A stretch of 64,000 nt of DNA, taken from Neocallimastix lanati (nom. inval.). Taxonomy: Eukaryota > Neocallimastigomycota > Neocallimastigomycetes > Neocallimastigales > Neocallimastigaceae. Where the stretch lies: the NCBI GenBank assembly GCA_016946835.1, contig JACVTC010000177.1:219501-283500 (forward strand), written 5' to 3'. This document shows, one piece after another, positions 59,806-64,000 of this stretch. The notes under the pieces are model-generated. The model worked only from the letters and a program-made list of their open reading frames with translations. It ran no database searches and was not told the origin of the DNA. Every line of letters starts with the position of its first letter. The first letter of the stretch is position 1. A program made the translations under genes and the position numbers.

Positions 59806-60853
59806 ATTTATGAATAATAATTAACTAGAATATATATAGTTTAAATTATATTTATATTAATATCAATATATTTTATTAATATCAATATCAATATTTAAAT
59901 TTTATTAATAATAAATATTTAATATTATAATAAATTTTATTCTATTATTTAATTAATTTAATAATAAAATATATAAATTTATTTATTTTATTTGAATAAA
60001 ATAAAATGGAAAGGTTTTATTATTAAAATATTTAATAATAAAATATAATAAAATAAAATTAAAAAAAATAAAAATAAAATAAAATTCTCAACAGAAAACT
60101 TATTTATTCTTTTTTTATTCTTTTTTTGTTTTTATTTTATTTTTTTAATGCTAAAATACAATAAATAAAAATATACGTTGAAAATAGTGGCGAATTACAT
60201 ATATTATACACATTGTACAAAAATTTATGATGAATATACATAAATTATGACAAAATGCTTCACATTCAACTTAAATGGTTTGTGTCAAAATTGTGACCAA
60301 TATTCACGTGATCCAATTACTAATGTGATATTCTTTATGTTGTAGCTGGTTTAATAAGTGTATTTGAGTTATTAATAATTTTTATTAATGTTTATTTTAT
60401 AATTACAATATTATTTCTACTAAAGAAAAACAAAAACAAGAATAAGAGTTAATATTAATTATACTGTAAAGTATTAATAATATATAATTATTATAAATAA
60501 ATATATATATATAAATATATATATAAATAAATAATATTTTAATATGAATAATATATAAATAATATAAACTATTATATTAATTATATATACTTTAATAATT
60601 ATAAACTTTAATAATTTAAAATAAAAAAGTATAATTTAATATTTAAGAAATATATATAAGGAATATAAATAATATATACAAAATATAAATAATATAAAAT
60701 ATAAATAATAATATAAATTATTATAAATAATAAGATATAAATTTAATATCTGAATATACAAATATTCAAATATACAAATATGTTGCTACACATATTTGTT
60801 TTATATCATTACACAAAATGATATTGATCATGTGACAAGCACCAAGTCATCTC
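59806..60853. other. MULE 3' part and unexplained AT-rich segment
   Basis: 59806-60267 is the right part of the MULE. 60279-60853 lies between the MULE duplication and the copia C protease. I see no gene. TCACGTGATCCAAT (60304-60317) and its near-inverse at 60823-60835 could be ends of another small element. Confidence 0.5.
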
Positions 60854-62828
60854 TATGACACCGGTGCTTGTGAACACATTACAAGGGATAAGACTTTACT
60901 TTCTAATTTCGTTCCAAACAAGATGGTCCTACGATGTACCAACAACACCACCTGTACCTTTGAGGGTTATGGTACTTTTCATGGTACCATTAACAATTTT
61001 CCGGTTACCATAAATAGAGTTCTTTATTCCAAGAATGTAAATAAGAACCTTATTAGTGGAATTAAATTAGCCTCCGAAGGTATTCTCTTTAGTACTGGAA
61101 CTAAAGATAATAAAACCTTCGTTAAATTATCATCCTCTAAGGATAACTCAACCTTAGGTTATTTTTATAACCAAGATAATATTATTAGAATCCCAATTTT
61201 ACAGGGATCTAATATTTTATCTAACCTTGAGGACGATAATAATAGTGATCTGCAGTTATGGCATAACAGATTAGGCCATTTCTACAATAAAGATATTTTC
61301 ACATATCTTTCAGATCACAACACTCTTGTAAATAACTGCCCTGAGTGCAGTATTTGCAAATTAAAAAGAAGCCCCCATAATAAAATTCCTCCCCGGGCTT
61401 CTGAAAATCTTGAGGTCATTCATTCGGATATAGTTGGACCTCTTGAAACCTCAGTTACAGGAAAGAAATATTTCATTTCTTTCATTGATGAACATTGTAG
61501 AAAATCTTGGACCTTCCTTCTTAAGGAAAAGTCTGAGGCTACAAATGTTATCATTTATTCTTTTAAGTAACTTTTTAATCACTTTAATAATTATAGCGTT
61601 AAATATTTTAAATCCGACAACGCTAAAGAATATAAAAATAAAAAGGTACAGAAATTTTGCAAACAAAATGGTATTATTAAATCTTTCTCTCCTTAATATA
61701 ATCCTCAAAATAATGGAATTGCAGAAAGATTTAATCAAACAATTATTAATTGTATAAAAACCATTTTGTTCAAAGCTAATTTAAATATTAAATTTTGGGA
61801 TTTTGCTCTCGTTTATGCTACTATTTTATACAATATTACTCCTCATAGTAGCATCCAAAATAATATCCCAAATGAGCTCTTTTATTGTAAAAGAGTTAAT
61901 TTATCTAAAATAAAGGTCTTTGGTTGTATTGCTTATCATAACAACCTTCAAGATAAGGCCTCCAAACTAAATGAAAACTCCGACAAAGGTATCTTCCTGG
62001 GCATCGATACTTTCTCAAACTCTTACATTATTATTAACAACCGCTCCCATAAAGTTGTTTCAACAAGAGAGGCAACTTTCTTTGAAGATAAATTTACGGA
62101 TCTACCTGAGTTCTCCAGAGACTCTGATCATACACTCTTTGTGAATCTTCCCTTCAACTTGAACTCCCCTTCTGAACATAATTCTATGTTTGGTGATGCA
62201 TTTCCTGTTTCCGAGTCACGTGAGGAAGTAAATATTAATTCCACAAAAGTTTCTCAAAATGACGTGGAAAAGGGGTTACACAACATTTCTATTCCCATTG
62301 ATATACAATCACGTGTTGTGTATAATTTGTTTTGGACACGTGCTCATAGCTCATTTCATGACCAGTGATATGGTCTTATCAATCACCACCTCTCCACCAC
62401 TCACCTTCCGAATGGCCATGAATTCAGCTGATAAAGATAAATGGATCCAAGCCATCTATGATGAGCTGGATAATCTTTACAGCAATAATATCATGACGTT
62501 CGTCCAAAAGGTACCGGAGGGTAGCACTGTTATAACCACTAAATGGGTATTCAACATAAAGCTTAACGACCAAAACCTTATTGAAAAATATAAGGCTAGA
62601 TTGGTCGCAAGAGGCTTCAATCAAAAGGAAGGAATAGATTATGAATTAACCTATTCCCCCACCTTAAATAGCGATAGCATAAAATTGATTATCGCTTTGG
62701 CCGCCAAATTAAAGTGGAATATCCATCAATTGGATATTAAAGCGGCCTATTTAAATGCAAACATGGATAAAGTAATATACACAACTATACGTCCAGGTGA
62801 CGCTAATTATAAGCCAATTTATTATGCA
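60854..62828 (+). pseudogene. pol: Copia C protease - integrase - RT (broken)
   Basis: Resumes at YDTGACEHIT (protease). It continues through the integrase zinc site (WHNRLGHFYN ... CPECSICK) and core (HSDIVGPLE, FKSDNAKEY, NNGIAERFN) to RT (TTKWVFNIKL, KARLVARGFNQKEGIDYELT, LDIKAAYLNANM). In-frame TAA codons at 61568 and 61694 and a frame change near 62340-62366 disable it. RT stops in mid-domain at 62828, where a gypsy LTR region begins. Confidence 0.85.
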
Positions 62829-63815
62829 TTGTAACGGAGGTGCTTCTATTGTAAAGGCGGGATGAGATATAGAAACACAGAAAGGAGAAAACTCAATAGG
62901 TTTACACTATCTGTATAAATAATTCGTTTTATTAGAAATATTTTTTATTAATTATAAAATTTAAAATAATTATTAATATTAATCAACAAGGTAATGTTTC
63001 GAATTACTTATACGTTAATTATTATTAATAAAAGCACGAAGAAAAATATTTTCATTCGTGAAGTTCGCACTATTTATACTTTTAACGGAAAAACAGTTTT
63101 AACATGTAAAAATAATTTTAAAGAAATATTTAGAAATATGTTTGTAATAATTAATAATGTAAAGTTTCTAGAATATTGATTTTAATTGATGAAAATGAAT
63201 CTTATCAAAAAAGAATAAAATAATTTATATAATAAGAATTTCTAAATTCATTTCGGTTGAATTACGAACCGAAAGAATCTTTATTTTGCTACAGTATTTA
63301 AATAAAAATGGAAATTGTCAATAAAATTGTAATAAAATATAATAATTAATTATATCACAATAATAAATAATAATATAAAATTATTCAAATTTATTTAATT
63401 AATTAACAGCCAATAGGATTTAAATTATAGTAAATTAAAAGTATAAAAAGAAAAATTATTATAAATTTTTTAAAGGGTGGTTTTTTTTGGAGAAAATAGA
63501 TATACATTAGTTAAGATAAATATATTCGGGGAATATATTTATTTATAAAATATAATATAGTAATAAGTTAGAAATAAATAGTTAATAAGATTTTTTTATA
63601 ATACTTTATTATAAAATTATATTACGACATAATAAATTAAATAAAATAAAATAAAACGACAAAAATAATTCTTAAAATTCTGTTTTAAAATAAAGTGTGT
63701 AGTAATTATATATTTCTATATTAGAATATACTATTTTATTTTATACTATCTTGCAAACTCACAAAAATATTGATACTAAAATATTAATAATAAAGATTAA
63801 TAAAATAACGTATCA
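62829..63815 (+). repeat. Gypsy-4 5' LTR region (start uncertain)
   Basis: It ends ...ACGTATCA six nt before the primer site. The left edge is either TGTAACGG at 62829 (987 bp) or a TGCTACAG boundary near 63287 (about 529 bp), in which case 62829-63293 would be a separate L-shaped fragment of the 31071 family. Confidence 0.6.
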
Positions 63816-63821
63816 AAATTT

Positions 63822-63838
63822 TGGCGCCCAACGTGGGG
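63822..63838 (+). promoter_or_regulatory. Gypsy-4 primer site for tRNA-Lys(CUU)
   Basis: TGGCGCCCAACGTGGGG is complementary, over 17 nt including CCA, to the 3' end of eukaryotic tRNA-Lys(CUU) as I recall it. Confidence 0.85.
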
Positions 63839-63973
63839 GGAAAGCAAGATTTAATAAAGAAGTATGAAAATAATAAGGAAATAATAATTACAAATAAATT
63901 ATTTAATAATAAACCATAATTTTATAATTTTTTTTATATAATCATTACCATTAAAAATTACAAAAATCTTAAA

Positions 63974-64000
63974 ATGTTTGATGCAGCTAAATTGCAAAGA
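63974..64000 (+). CDS. gag: Gypsy-4 Gag, partial
   Basis: MFDAAKLQR, matching the first residues of gypsy-2 Gag (MIDAEKLQR); truncated by the window end. Confidence 0.75.

Larger units (their letters stand above)
52544..60267 (+). mobile_element. MULE-type DNA transposon remnant, interrupted by SINE and gypsy-3
   Basis: The 11-bp duplication AACTTAAATGG lies at 52533-52543 and 60268-60278. Inverted ends share GCATTTTG(A/T)CATAATTTATG (52551-52570 and, inverted, 60239-60258), 20 of 21 matching, with GA at both outer tips. It carries the C-terminal part of a MULE transposase. Its own sequence is only about 1 kb; the rest is the nested SINE plus gypsy-3. TSD length and transposase agree on the superfamily. 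Confidence 0.75.
51146..62828 (+). mobile_element. Copia C: decayed Ty1/copia element hosting nest 2
   Basis: Plus strand. The 5' LTR (about 51146-51400) is related to copia A's (shared TCTAGAACAAGCCACAA). The primer site AGATTAAGAGTCTCA is at 51406-51420. Gag is at 51492-52543 and protease-integrase-RT at 60854-62828. It is interrupted by the MULE/SINE/gypsy-3 stack, and its end is removed by the gypsy LTR region starting at 62829. Several stops and frameshifts show it is older than its inserts. Confidence 0.8.
62829..64000 (+). mobile_element. Gypsy-4, 5' end of an element running off the window
   Basis: An LTR region (62829-63815), a primer site, a leader and the first nine codons of gag. 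Gag and LTR details (AGCCAATA block, GTATCA end, MFDAAKLQR) ally it with gypsy-2. Confidence 0.8.

Overview
The window is extremely AT-rich eukaryotic DNA (long poly-A/poly-T, ATT and AAAT microsatellites). It has intron-rich host genes with short GT..AG introns, asparagine-rich proteins, 24-residue plant-type LRR sequence and many LTR retrotransposons that read in the standard code. This points to a protist-like or early-diverging fungal genome. My best guess is an anaerobic chytrid-type fungus (Neocallimastigomycota); an amoebozoan is a weaker alternative. The taxon is inferred, not proven.

Host region (1-17094). A single-exon gene (1642-4857) encodes a U-box / VWA / Asn-FG repeat / Hint protein. 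A 21-exon gene (6275-13375, reconstructed here, 1503 codons plus stop) is a DHX29-type DExH RNA helicase. An 8-exon gene (14238-16679, reconstructed here, 522 codons plus stop) encodes an unrecognised coiled-coil, Asn-rich protein. A decayed tRNA-Cys/SINE relic lies at 1017-1088.

Nest 1 (17095-44253). A minus-strand copia element (copia A; LTRs 17095-17335 and 44013-44253; TSD ATTAT) is split exactly at its gag start codon by a minus-strand Ty3/gypsy chromovirus (LTRs 23199-23820 and 43307-43927; TSD GCCAT). The chromovirus contains a complete plus-strand gypsy element, gypsy-2 (33702-41931; 594-bp LTRs; TSD TTTA). It also contains a truncated opposite-strand relative (26686-28929) flanked by a 60-bp target duplication, and a stray LTR-like piece (31071-31456). 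The chromovirus has no TGG-type primer site. Instead 11 nt just inside its LTR are complementary to an 11-nt segment within the LTR, and the pair covaries between two copies, which suggests Tf1/sushi-type self-priming.

Central patch (44254-51145). An ATT microsatellite leads into a second minus-strand copia (copia B; LTRs 44398-44625 and 50892-51119). Its interior is non-coding except for a gag start, a pol tail and an LRR pseudogene. It holds a solo chromovirus-type LTR (46363-48663, TSD TGTAG), which is itself split by a 1.45-kb MULE-like TIR element (9-bp TSD).

Nest 2 (51146-62828). A decayed plus-strand copia (copia C) is interrupted between gag and protease by a MULE remnant (52544-60267; 11-bp TSD; transposase C-terminus). 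That is interrupted by a tRNA-Cys-headed SINE on the minus strand (53017-59743; 14-bp TSD; poly-A). That in turn is interrupted by gypsy-3 (53538-59575; 439-bp LTRs; TSD TTAC), which is nearly intact. A fourth gypsy element (LTR region from 62829, tRNA-Lys primer site, start of gag at 63974) truncates copia C and runs off the window. No single operon-like system exists here: the biology is stacked transposition plus distinct priming and recoding strategies in each element family.
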